Position numbers and translations under genes: made by a program | Shown here: positions 51,400-59,483 of the stretch, piece by piece | Position numbering within the stretch: position 1 is the first letter of the stretch | Layout: each line of letters begins with the position of its first letter | Notes under the pieces: model-generated | The model's input: only the letters and a program-made list of their open reading frames with translations | What the model was told of the DNA's origin: nothing | Database searches by the model: none | NCBI GenBank assembly: GCA_945890495.1 | Contig: CAMDCO010000008.1 | Coordinates: 1-64,000, forward strand | From: Bordetella parapertussis | Lineage (GTDB): Bacteria; Pseudomonadota; Gammaproteobacteria; Burkholderiales; Thiobacillaceae | Reading direction: 5' to 3' | DNA: 64,000 nt

Positions 51400-53316
51400 A
51401 TGATTCGCCTCCAACAACTCGGCCTCATTCGAGGCACCAAAACCCTGCTGAACAAGGTCGACCTCGTCATCCATCCGGGTGAACGGTTCGGCCTGATTGG
51501 TGCCAACGGATCGGGCAAAACCAGCCTGTTTGCCCTCCTGCGCGGCGTCATTCATGCCGATGCCGGTGACGCCTTCCTGCCTGCCGGCTGGCGGATTGCC
51601 CATGTCGCCCAGGAAACTCCCGCCTTGGAGCGCAACGCGCTCGACTATGCCCTCGACGGCGACACCACCTTGCGCCAACTTGAGGGTGAACTCGTCCTGG
51701 CCGAGGCCGCGCATGATGGCCACCGCATCGCCGAACTACACATCGCCCTGCAGGATGCCGATGCCTACACGGCCGGTAGCCGTGCCCAGCAATTACTAAC
51801 CGGCCTCGGCTTTAGCCAGGCCCAGATGAGCCAGCCCGTGGCGGCGTTTTCCGGCGGCTGGCGCATGCGCCTCAACCTCGCCCAGGCCCTGATGTGTCCG
51901 TCCGACCTTTTGCTGCTGGACGAACCCACCAACCACCTCGATCTCGACGCCATCCTCTGGCTGGAGGACTGGCTCAAACGCTATCCCGGCACCCTGATCG
52001 TCATCTCGCACGATCGCGACTTCCTTGATGGGGTGGTCACCGCCATCGCCCACATCGATGCGGAGCAGATCAAGCGCTACGGCGGCAACTATTCCGAATT
52101 TGAACGCCAACGCGCCATTCACCTTGCCCTCACCCAAGCGGCCTATGTCAAACAGAGCCGCGAACGCGCCCACCTGCAATCCTTCATCGACCGCTTCAAG
52201 GCCAAGGCCAGCAAGGCCAAGCAAGCCCAGTCGCGCATGAAGATGCTGGCGCGGATGGAAGACCTCGCGCCTATTCACGCCAGCGCCGCCTTCGGATTCG
52301 AATTCCGCGAGCCCGAGCGGGCCCCCAACCCGCTTCTGGTCCTCGAACAGGTCAGCGCCGGTTACCACGCAGACACGCCCATCCTGAGCCGCCTCGATCT
52401 CAACCTGCAAAGCGGTAGCCGCATCGGCCTCCTGGGCGTCAATGGCGCTGGCAAGTCGACCTTCATCAAGACTCTAGCGGCTGAACTGGCCCCTCTGAGC
52501 GGCAAGATCACCGCCGGGCAAGGGCTCAACATCGGCTATTTTGCCCAGCACCAGGTCGATCGTCTGCGCCACGACCAATCGGCCCTCTGGCACCTGCAAC
52601 AGATCGCCACCACGGCCCGCGAACAAGATCTGCGCAGCTTCCTCGGCGGATTTAATTTCGCCGGCGAGATGACCACCCAGGCCATCGCCCCCTTCTCTGG
52701 CGGTGAAAAGGCCCGCCTCGCCCTGGCCCTGATCGTCTGGCAACGCCCCAACCTGCTCCTGCTGGACGAACCGACCAACCACCTCGACCTCGAAACCCGC
52801 GAAGCGCTCACCGTCGCCCTCGCCCAGTTTGAAGGCACCCTGGTCCTGGTCTCGCATGATCGTCACCTGTTGCGCGCCAGCACCGACGAATTCCTCATCG
52901 TCGCCCACGGCGGCCTCGCGCCCTTCGACGGGGATCTCGACGACTATCGCGATTGGCTGTTCAAGACCCGACTAGCCCCGACATCCGCCGCTACGCCCTC
53001 GTCCACGCCCACCGTTATCGCCCCGGCCGTGGACCGCAAGGAACAGAAACGGCTGGAGGCCGAGGCCCGGCAACGGCTTGCCGTTCAACGCAAGCCCATC
53101 GAGGCCCGCATCAAACGCCTGGAAGACCTCATGGCCCGGCACAACCGCCGCAAGGCCGAGCTCGATGTGGAACTGGCTGACCCCGCCCTCTACAGCGACG
53201 CCAACAAGGAGCGGGTCAAACAATCCCTGTTTGAACAAGCCCAGTTGACCCGCGAACTGGAGCAACTGGAAGGCGAATGGCTGGCCGAACAAGAACAACT
53301 AGAGGCCTTGGCCTAA
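51400..53316 (+). CDS. ABC-F family ATPase (YheS-like)
   Basis: 638 aa, two ABC ATPase domains and no membrane part. First Walker A GANGSGKTSLFALL and signature FSGGWRMRLNLAQAL; a linker (P-site tether) helical region about 235-300 (SRERAHLQSFIDRFKAKA); second Walker A GVNGAGKSTFIK and FSGGEKARLAL; a charged C-terminal coiled coil (about 540-638). Family members act on the ribosomal E site; the match in length and sequence style is to YheS rather than Uup or EttA. Confidence 0.93.
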   Translation: MIRLQQLGLIRGTKTLLNKVDLVIHPGERFGLIGANGSGKTSLFALLRGVIHADAGDAFLPAGWRIAHVAQETPALERNALDYALDGDTTLRQLEGELVLAEAAHDGHRIAELHIALQDADAYTAGSRAQQLLTGLGFSQAQMSQPVAAFSGGWRMRLNLAQALMCPSDLLLLDEPTNHLDLDAILWLEDWLKRYPGTLIVISHDRDFLDGVVTAIAHIDAEQIKRYGGNYSEFERQRAIHLALTQAAYVKQSRERAHLQSFIDRFKAKASKAKQAQSRMKMLARMEDLAPIHASAAFGFEFREPERAPNPLLVLEQVSAGYHADTPILSRLDLNLQSGSRIGLLGVNGAGKSTFIKTLAAELAPLSGKITAGQGLNIGYFAQHQVDRLRHDQSALWHLQQIATTAREQDLRSFLGGFNFAGEMTTQAIAPFSGGEKARLALALIVWQRPNLLLLDEPTNHLDLETREALTVALAQFEGTLVLVSHDRHLLRASTDEFLIVAHGGLAPFDGDLDDYRDWLFKTRLAPTSAATPSSTPTVIAPAVDRKEQKRLEAEARQRLAVQRKPIEARIKRLEDLMARHNRRKAELDVELADPALYSDANKERVKQSLFEQAQLTRELEQLEGEWLAEQEQLEALA

Positions 53317-53428
53317 ACGGCCGGGCCGGTGTCATTCTAGGTAGAGCCATCCCTAGCGATCACAAAGGGCAAGTCCACCGCTTCAATAAGCGTCATGGCT
53401 TATTTTCAGAAAAAACCCCAGTCGCTCC

Positions 53429-53457
53429 TTGGCAAGCAACGGAAGCGATCGTATAAT
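53429..53457 (+). promoter_or_regulatory. Promoter of tRNA-Arg
   Basis: TTGGCA (53429-53434), 17-bp spacer, perfect TATAAT (53452-53457), followed by a G+C-rich discriminator GCGCGGC typical of stringently controlled stable-RNA promoters. The tRNA begins 14 bp after the -10 box. Confidence 0.85.
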
Positions 53458-53471
53458 GCGCGGCTTACAAA

Positions 53472-53548
53472 GCGCCCGTAGCTCAGCTGGATAGAGTACT
53501 CGGCTACGAACCGAGTGGTCGGGAGTTCGAATCTCTCCGGGCGCACCA
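53472..53548 (+). tRNA. tRNA-Arg (anticodon ACG)
   Basis: 77 nt cloverleaf: acceptor GCGCCCG/CGGGCGC, D arm GCTC...GAGT, anticodon stem CTCGG/CCGAG with loop CTACGAA (anticodon ACG, A34 normally edited to inosine to read CGU/CGC/CGA), T arm GGGAG-TTCGAAT-CTCTC, discriminator A and encoded CCA at 53546-53548. Confidence 0.98.
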
Positions 53549-53552
53549 AACA

Positions 53553-53590
53553 AAAAATGGCTTACGGCTTAATCGCTGCAAGCCATTTTT
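53553..53590 (+). terminator. Intrinsic terminator of tRNA-Arg
   Basis: AAAAATGGCTT and AAGCCATTTTT pair around a ~16-nt loop, with a T run, 4 bp after the CCA end. It may also terminate purU, which converges from the other side. Confidence 0.8.
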
Positions 53591-53648
53591 CTTTGGCTTC
53601 AACAAAAGTACACCGCAGAAGTACACAACAGCAAGCAACAGCACGCCG

Positions 53649-54503
53649 TCAGTCAAACACCACCGTCTTGTTGCCATAGACCAAGATACGGTTGTCGATG
53701 TGCCATTTAACGGCGCGCGACAAGACCACCTTTTCCAGATCCGCCCCCTTCTGCACCAGGTCATCAAGGTCGTCGCGATGCGAAATGCGGGTCACCGCCT
53801 GGTCGATGATCGGACCATCATCCAGCACCTCGGTCACATAGTGGCTGGTCGCGCCGATCAGTTTCACGCCGCGTTCAAACGCCCGTTGGTAGGGCTTGGC
53901 ACCGTGAAAGGCCGGCAGGAAGGAATGGTGGATGTTGATGATGCGCTGCGGATAATGGGCGATAAAGTCGGCGGACAGCACTTGCATGTAGCGCGCCAAC
54001 ACCATGAAATCAATGTGATGCGCCGCTAGCAGCGCGCGCTGTTGCGCCTCCGCCTGAGGCTTGTTGTCCTTGGTCACCGCGATGTGCTGGAACGGGATCT
54101 GGTAGGCCTCCGCCAGCCAATGCGTGTCCGGATGATTGCTGATAATCAGCGGAATCTCGCAATACAACTCACCGGCGTGATAGCGATAAAGCAGATCGGC
54201 CAGGCAATGCTCGTACTTCGACACGAAGATGGCCATGCGCGGTTTCACTGACGACAGCGAGAGCCGCCATTGCATCTGCTGCGCCTCCGCGATGGGCCCG
54301 AAGACCTCGTCGAAACGGTGCAGGCCGAGATCGAAGCCCTCCAGATCCCACTCCACCCGCATCAGGAACAGATTCGCTTCGCGGTCCTGATGTTGGTCAG
54401 CGTGGAGGATGTTGGCGTTATGCGCCAGCAGGAAATTGGCGATGGCCGCCACCAAACCCTTGCGGTCGGGGCAGACGATAGAGAGGACGGCTGTATTACG
54501 CAT
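53649..54503 (-). CDS. purU: Formyltetrahydrofolate deformylase
   Basis: Hydrolyses 10-formyl-THF to formate and THF. 284 aa from ATG 54503. N-terminal ACT domain (about 1-85, VLSIVCPDRKGLVAAIANFL) and formyltransferase-fold catalytic domain with ISNHPD, NIHHSFLPAFHG and GATSHYVTEVLDDGPIIDQ (Asn-His-Asp triad). Frame is open upstream to 54548 but homology starts at MRNTAVLS. Confidence 0.95.
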   Translation of the reverse strand: MRNTAVLSIVCPDRKGLVAAIANFLLAHNANILHADQHQDREANLFLMRVEWDLEGFDLGLHRFDEVFGPIAEAQQMQWRLSLSSVKPRMAIFVSKYEHCLADLLYRYHAGELYCEIPLIISNHPDTHWLAEAYQIPFQHIAVTKDNKPQAEAQQRALLAAHHIDFMVLARYMQVLSADFIAHYPQRIINIHHSFLPAFHGAKPYQRAFERGVKLIGATSHYVTEVLDDGPIIDQAVTRISHRDDLDDLVQKGADLEKVVLSRAVKWHIDNRILVYGNKTVVFD

Positions 54504-54656
54504 GAGGAAGGATGATACCCGAAAGCGCGGAATCACCCGCCAGATCAAGACCCTTGATCAAGACCATTATGCCGGCCATAAAATTTCGGCTCTTGGTGAT
54601 TGGTAGTGGATCTGGCCACATTACACATTTTGGCAACCACGACGGCCATGGCCTAT

Positions 54657-54719
54657 GTAGGGGCAGGCCCCCGTGCCTGCCCTAACGGTGAATGGGCAAC
54701 CACAGGGGGTTGCCCCTAC
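54657..54719. repeat. GTAGGGGCA...TGCCCCTAC double-hairpin repeat, copy at 54.6 kb
   Basis: Cleanest copy, 63 bp: terminal inverted repeats GTAGGGGCA/TGCCCCTAC, hairpin GGGCAGG/CCTGCCC and hairpin GGGCAACC/GGTTGCCC. It sits in the 468-bp purU-nrdA gap, whose upstream half shows nothing else and whose nrdA-proximal part holds the nrdA promoter. Confidence 0.9.
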
Positions 54720-54850
54720 GAAAATCAGGCAAGCACAGGGTTCTCCCCCTCCCCTCCGCAACTCCTCCTCGCGGGTCCGTACGATGAATTGCACCACCCA
54801 CTCGATTTCATATAGCGCAGAAATTTATTTTCAGGAACCTGAAATTTCAC

Positions 54851-54878
54851 TTGACGAATATCAATGCGACACTAGAAT
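54851..54878 (+). promoter_or_regulatory. nrdA promoter
   Basis: TTGACG (54851-54856), 16-bp spacer, TAGAAT (54873-54878). The -10 box is embedded in the first NrdR box, consistent with repression by blocking RNA polymerase. Confidence 0.75.
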
Positions 54879-54915
54879 CAGCGTCTAATTCAAAGCGTGA
54901 CACTATATATAGCGT
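54869..54915. promoter_or_regulatory. Pair of NrdR boxes upstream of nrdA
   Basis: Box 1 ACACTAGAATCAGCGT (54869-54884) and box 2 ACACTATATATAGCGT (54900-54915) match the ACACwATATATwGTGT-type NrdR consensus and start exactly 31 bp apart, three helical turns, the spacing known for NrdR-controlled ribonucleotide reductase genes. nrdR itself is not in the window. Confidence 0.88.
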
Positions 54916-54971
54916 TTCTTATAGACCTCGCCCCGAATCGAAAACTACCTCACAAGTGCCAGGAGACCTCA

Positions 54972-57881
54972 ATGCAAACCACGACCACTCAGCCTATTAG
55001 CCGCCCTTCCTTCCATCCTGGCCACGAGATTCCCAGCGAATCAAGCCTCGGAAGTGCCTATTCAGCCTATGCCGTCGTGCGTCGCAACGGTTCCGTGGCC
55101 TCTTTCGAACCGAGCAAGGTCGGGATTGCCCTCACCAAGGCCTTCATCGCCGTACATGGAGGGCAGGCCGCGGCCAGCGCCCGCGTCCGTGAGACGGTGG
55201 AACAACTCACGGCCAATGTCGTCACCGCCCTGATGCGCCGTCTCCCGGAAGGCGGTGCCTTCCATATCGAAAGCATCCAGGACCAGGTTGAGCTGGCGCT
55301 GATGCGCTCTGGCGAACACGAAGTCGCCCGCTCCTATGTGCTCTACCGCGAGAAACGCGCCGAGGAACGCACCCAGCAGGGCACACAGGCCGCCGAGATC
55401 GTCATCCATTGCGTCGAAAACGGCGTGCGTCACCCACTGGATATGCCACGCCTGAAGGGCTTGGTCACCGCCGCCTGCGAAGGCCTGTCAGAAGCCCAGC
55501 CGCAGATCATCCTCGACGCCACCCTGCGCGACCTCTATGACGGCGTGCCGCGCGCCGAGGTGCGCAAATCCCTGGTGCTGTCGGCCCGCTCGCTGATCGA
55601 AAAAGACCCCGACTACAGCCTCGTCACCGCCCGCCTGCTGCTCGACAATATCCGCGCCGAGGTGCTGGGCGAGGATGTGTCGCAGGCCGAGATGGCTGGC
55701 CGTTACGGCGACTATTTCCTGCAATATATCCAGCAAGGCATCGAGGCCGAGTTGCTCGACGAAAAACTGGGCCAGTTCGACCTCGCCCGTCTGGCCGCCG
55801 CGATTGACCCCAACCGCGACAACCTGTTCCAGTACCTGGGCCTGCAAACCCTGTACGACCGCTATTTCCTGCACATCGACGAGCGCCGCATCGAGCTGCC
55901 GCAGGCCTTCTTCATGCGCGTGGCCATGGGCCTGGCCATTAACGAGATCCAGCGCGAAGAACGCGCCATCGAGTTCTACGAAATCCTGTCGCGCTTTGAC
56001 TATATGTCCAGCACGCCGACCCTGTTCAACGCCGGCACCCGCCATTCGCAACTGTCCTCCTGCTACCTGACCACCATCCCGGACGATCTGGACGGTATCT
56101 ATCAGGGCATCAAGGACAACGCCATGCTGCAAAAGTATGCCGGCGGTCTGGGCAACGACTGGACCCGCGTGCGTTCGCTGGGCGCCTACATCAAGGGCAC
56201 CAACGGCCGGTCGCAGGGCGTCGTGCCCTTCCTCAAGGTCGCCAACGACACGGCTGTCGCAGTCAATCAGGGTGGCAAGCGCAAGGGCGCGGTCTGCGCC
56301 TTCCTGGAAACCTGGCACATGGACATCGAGGAGTTCCTCGAACTGCGCAAGAACACCGGTGACGAGCGCCGTCGCACCCATGACATGAACACCGCCAACT
56401 GGGTGCCCGACCTGTTCATGAAGCGCATGATGGAAGGCGCCGAGTGGACCCTGTTCTCGCCCTCCGATTGTCCCGACCTGCACGACCTGACCGGCCGCGC
56501 CTTTGAGACCGCCTATACCGCCTACGAAGAAAAAGCGGCCCGGGGCGAGATCAAGGTGTTCAAGAAGGTTCAGGCCGTGGTGCTGTGGCGCAAGATGCTG
56601 ACCATGTTGTTCGAGACCGGCCATCCGTGGATCACCTTCAAGGACGCCTGCAATGTGCGCTACACCAACCAACATGTCGGCGTGGTTCATTCCAGCAACC
56701 TGTGTACCGAGATCACCCTGCATACCAACGACAACGAGATCGCTGTGTGCAACTTGGGTTCGGTCAATCTGGTCAACCACCTCCGGGCAGGCGCGCTGGA
56801 CATGGACAAACTCTCCCGCACCATCAAGACCGCCATGCGCATGCTCGACAATGTGGTGGACATCAACTTCTACTCAGTCGGCAAGGCGCGCAATTCCAAC
56901 CTCAAACACCGTCCGGTGGGCATGGGCATCATGGGTTTCCAGGACGCCTTGCACGCCCTGCACATCCCCTACGCCTCGGCTGAGGCCGTCGAATTTGCTG
57001 ACCGCACCATGGAGTCCGTCTGCTACAACGCCTACTGGGCCTCGACGGATCTCGCCGCTGAGCGCGGTCGCTATTCCACCTTCAACGGCTCACTGTGGAG
57101 CCAAGGCATCCTGCCGCACGACTCGCTGAAAAAACTGGCCGACGAGCGCGGCGGTTATCTGGAGGCCGATTTTAGTGAACGCCTGGACTGGGCCGCCCTG
57201 CGCAGCCGCATCCAGCAAGTCGGCATGCGCAACAGCAACTGCGTCGCCATTGCCCCCACCGCCACCATCGCCAACATCGTCGGCGTCTCCGCCAGCATCG
57301 AGCCGACCTACCAAAACCTGTTCGTCAAATCCAACCTGTCGGGCGAGTTCACCGTCATCAACCAATACCTGGTGCGCGACCTGAAGGCCTTGGGTCTGTG
57401 GGACGAGGTGATGGTCGGCGACATCAAATATTTCGACGGCAACCTGGCCAAAATCGACCGCATCCCGGCCGAGCTGCGCACGCTCTACGCCACCGCCTTC
57501 GAGATCGACCCGGCCTGGCTCATCGAGGCCGGTGCCCGCCGCCAGAAATGGATCGACCAAGCGCAAAGTCTCAACCTGTATATCGCCGGCGCCTCCGGCA
57601 AAAAACTGGACGAAACCTACAAGCTGGCCTGGATTCGCGGCCTCAAGACCACCTACTACCTGCGCTCGCTCGGCGCCTCGGCGGCGGAAAAGTCCACCAC
57701 CAAGGGCAACGAAAACCACGAAAGCGAGAGCGGCTCCGCCATGGGTAGCGCTTCGATGGCGCCCTTAAGCGGCGGCGCATTAGCCAACGGGATCACCCTT
57801 CCGCAGCCGGACATCATCGGCCGCGCCTGTACCCTGCGCCCCGGCGACGCCGGCTTTGAAGAATGCGAATCCTGCCAATAA
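54972..57881 (+). CDS. nrdA: Class Ia ribonucleotide reductase, alpha (large) subunit
   Basis: Reduces ribonucleoside diphosphates to deoxy forms. 969 aa from ATG 54972 with AGGAG upstream. An N-terminal ATP-cone (about 35-130, VVRRNGSVASFEPSKV) gives dATP control; the catalytic barrel has SQLSSCYL, NLCTEI (active-site Cys and Glu) and the late PTATIANIVG loop; the C-terminus ends FEECESCQ, the mobile CxxC that re-reduces the site. Longer than E. coli NrdA (761) as in many betaproteobacteria. Partner nrdB follows after 183 bp of repeats. Confidence 0.96.
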   Translation: MQTTTTQPISRPSFHPGHEIPSESSLGSAYSAYAVVRRNGSVASFEPSKVGIALTKAFIAVHGGQAAASARVRETVEQLTANVVTALMRRLPEGGAFHIESIQDQVELALMRSGEHEVARSYVLYREKRAEERTQQGTQAAEIVIHCVENGVRHPLDMPRLKGLVTAACEGLSEAQPQIILDATLRDLYDGVPRAEVRKSLVLSARSLIEKDPDYSLVTARLLLDNIRAEVLGEDVSQAEMAGRYGDYFLQYIQQGIEAELLDEKLGQFDLARLAAAIDPNRDNLFQYLGLQTLYDRYFLHIDERRIELPQAFFMRVAMGLAINEIQREERAIEFYEILSRFDYMSSTPTLFNAGTRHSQLSSCYLTTIPDDLDGIYQGIKDNAMLQKYAGGLGNDWTRVRSLGAYIKGTNGRSQGVVPFLKVANDTAVAVNQGGKRKGAVCAFLETWHMDIEEFLELRKNTGDERRRTHDMNTANWVPDLFMKRMMEGAEWTLFSPSDCPDLHDLTGRAFETAYTAYEEKAARGEIKVFKKVQAVVLWRKMLTMLFETGHPWITFKDACNVRYTNQHVGVVHSSNLCTEITLHTNDNEIAVCNLGSVNLVNHLRAGALDMDKLSRTIKTAMRMLDNVVDINFYSVGKARNSNLKHRPVGMGIMGFQDALHALHIPYASAEAVEFADRTMESVCYNAYWASTDLAAERGRYSTFNGSLWSQGILPHDSLKKLADERGGYLEADFSERLDWAALRSRIQQVGMRNSNCVAIAPTATIANIVGVSASIEPTYQNLFVKSNLSGEFTVINQYLVRDLKALGLWDEVMVGDIKYFDGNLAKIDRIPAELRTLYATAFEIDPAWLIEAGARRQKWIDQAQSLNLYIAGASGKKLDETYKLAWIRGLKTTYYLRSLGASAAEKSTTKGNENHESESGSAMGSASMAPLSGGALANGITLPQPDIIGRACTLRPGDAGFEECESCQ

Positions 57882-57887
57882 CGGCAA

Positions 57888-58046
57888 GGGCAACCCTCGT
57901 GGTTGCCGCACAAGCTCGTAGGGGCAACCCCCCGTGGTTGCCCTACAACAGCGCAGGCGCAGCCCTCGTGGTTGCCGCACAAGAGCGCAGGCGCAACCCC
58001 TGTGGTTGCCGCACAAGCGCGTAGGGGCACCCCCCCGTGGTTGCCC
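57888..58046. repeat. Five tandem ~34-bp hairpin repeats between nrdA and nrdB
   Basis: GTGGTTGCC recurs at 57899, 57934, 57968, 58002 and 58037, a 34-35 bp period. Each unit can fold as GGGCAACC/GGTTGCCC-type hairpin and is related to the second half of the repeats at 24251 and 54657. It occupies nearly all of the nrdA-nrdB gap and stops 4 bp before the nrdB ribosome-binding site AAAGGA (58051-58056). Confidence 0.88.
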
Positions 58047-58064
58047 TTTTAAAGGAAATAAATC

Positions 58065-59222
58065 ATGCTAAATTTTGAAGACAGCTTTACGCCCGCCGCC
58101 ACCCCGGTGATACCCCCCTCCCCCCTTGCGGGAGAGGGGTTGGGGGAGAGGGGGCTACGCCTGCAACCCATCATGCCGTCCATGGCCCCCGCATCACCCG
58201 CGCCGACGGCCGGCGCTGCCCAAAGCATCCGCGCCGACGACAAGCGCGTCGTCAACGGTCGGGCCGACATCAACCAGCTCGCGCCGTTCAAATACCCCTG
58301 GGCTTGGGAATACTTCCTCAAGGCCAATCGCAATCACTGGACGCCGTTGGAAATCAACATGGCCCAGGATGTGCACGACTATCACCACAAGCTGACGCCC
58401 GCCGAGCGCCATGTATTCGAAAATGTGCTGGCCTATCTCACCACCTCCGACATCCTCGCCATGCGCAATATCGGCCTCGCCGTCATGGAAAAGATGACCG
58501 CGCCAGAGCTGCAAATCTATCAAGCACGTCAGGTCTATGAAGAGGCCCTGCACACCTGGACCTATCAACACTGCATCGAAACCCTCAATCTTGACCAAGC
58601 CGAGATCTACAACCGCTACCGCGTGGTACCCGAGATCAACGGCAAGATCCAGCTCGCCAACCGTCGCCTCAACCGTATCCTGCGCTCCGATTTTGACCTC
58701 AGCAACCGCGACAACCTGCACGAGTTCGCGCTCTCCTATCTGTTCTTCGCCGCCGTGTTTGAGGGCTGCTGGTTCTACAACGGCTTCTCGCCCATCTTCG
58801 CCCTGCAACGGCGCGGCCTGATGAAGGGTACGGCCGAGCAGTTGCAATACATCATGCGTGACGAGGTGCTGCACTGCGGCTTTGGCATGCGCGTCGTGCG
58901 CCAATTGATGCAGGAAGAAAACCTCCAGCTCGACCCCGACGCCGTTGCCGCCATGTGGCAGGAATGCGAGGCCGCCGAGACCGCCTACGCCTCCTTCGTG
59001 CTGCGCGACCCCATCCTCGGCTACTCCGCCGAGCTGCATGTCGCCCAATTCCGCCACATCGCCAACCGTCGCGCCCGTCAGATCAGCCTGCCCGAGCCCT
59101 ACCCCGGCGCCCCCAATGTCCTGCCCTGGCTCGATGAACAAATCAACCTGCGCAAAGAGAAAAACTTCTTCGAAACCCGTGTGACCGAGTATCAAACCGG
59201 CGGCGCGCTGGCTTGGGATTGA
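58065..59222 (+). CDS. nrdB: Class Ia ribonucleotide reductase, beta (small) subunit
   Basis: Houses the di-iron centre and tyrosyl radical for NrdA. 385 aa. Metal ligands and radical residue follow the E. coli spacing: E160, H163 and Tyr167 in EEALHTWTY, then the EGCWFYNGF glutamate and DEVLHCGFG Glu/His pair; so a tyrosyl-radical enzyme is expected. Residues about 17-30 ([14 protein letters not shown]) come from a palindromic repeat inserted near the N-terminus (58113-58153); the following Ala/Pro stretch is also low-complexity. The core starts about residue 58. Confidence 0.95.
   Translation: MLNFEDSFTPAATPVIPPSPLAGEGLGERGLRLQPIMPSMAPASPAPTAGAAQSIRADDKRVVNGRADINQLAPFKYPWAWEYFLKANRNHWTPLEINMAQDVHDYHHKLTPAERHVFENVLAYLTTSDILAMRNIGLAVMEKMTAPELQIYQARQVYEEALHTWTYQHCIETLNLDQAEIYNRYRVVPEINGKIQLANRRLNRILRSDFDLSNRDNLHEFALSYLFFAAVFEGCWFYNGFSPIFALQRRGLMKGTAEQLQYIMRDEVLHCGFGMRVVRQLMQEENLQLDPDAVAAMWQECEAAETAYASFVLRDPILGYSAELHVAQFRHIANRRARQISLPEPYPGAPNVLPWLDEQINLRKEKNFFETRVTEYQTGGALAWD
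58113..58153. repeat. Palindromic GC-rich repeat inserted in the nrdB coding sequence
   Basis: Same element as in purL (40/41 identical). Here its sense strand coincides with the nrdB coding strand, whereas in purL it is antisense, so two different peptides are encoded. It lies upstream of the conserved NrdB fold. Confidence 0.9.
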
Positions 59223-59282
59223 TCTGTAATTTCGTGGTCAATTTGAGGTAATCTTTGCCCGTAAATTCACGAGGAAACCTCC

Positions 59283-59471
59283 ATGCTTAATCACAAGACA
59301 CTCTTCTTGATCGGCAATGTCATTCTGGGCCTCGCCCTGTCGCTGTTCTTCATCCCGCCATTCTGGGCAGAGCTGGGCGGATGGGCCATGGTGGTCTGGA
59401 TAATCATGGTCTCCGTGGGCGTGTACCTGATCACCCGCGACAAGGGACCGAAGACGACCATGCCGGATTGA
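59283..59471 (+). CDS. Small two-helix membrane protein, unknown function
   Basis: 62 aa. Predicted membrane helices at about residues 6-25 (FLIGNVILGLALSLFF) and 31-52 (WAMVVWIIMVSVGVYL), with a charged KGPK tail. GAGGAAA stands 7 bases before the ATG. No family recognised. It is 12 bp before the M20 amidohydrolase gene, so it is probably co-transcribed. Confidence 0.75.
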   Translation: MLNHKTLFLIGNVILGLALSLFFIPPFWAELGGWAMVVWIIMVSVGVYLITRDKGPKTTMPD

Positions 59472-59483
59472 CGCCACGGGTTG

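Noticed and set aside
54897-54971. Earlier start for nrdA
   Set aside because: That frame runs through the NrdR boxes and leader; AGGAG before ATG 54972 marks the real start.
55488-56780. 430-codon minus-strand frame over nrdA (and similar ones at 45471-46682, 59238-60653 and 62488-63690)
   Set aside because: All lie fully inside well-recognised genes on the other strand and have His/Val/Gly-rich antisense composition.
57888-58046. Possible short CRISPR array
   Set aside because: The units are imperfect, self-complementary and contiguous at 34-35 bp, with no unique spacers; there are no cas genes. They belong to the dispersed hairpin family.
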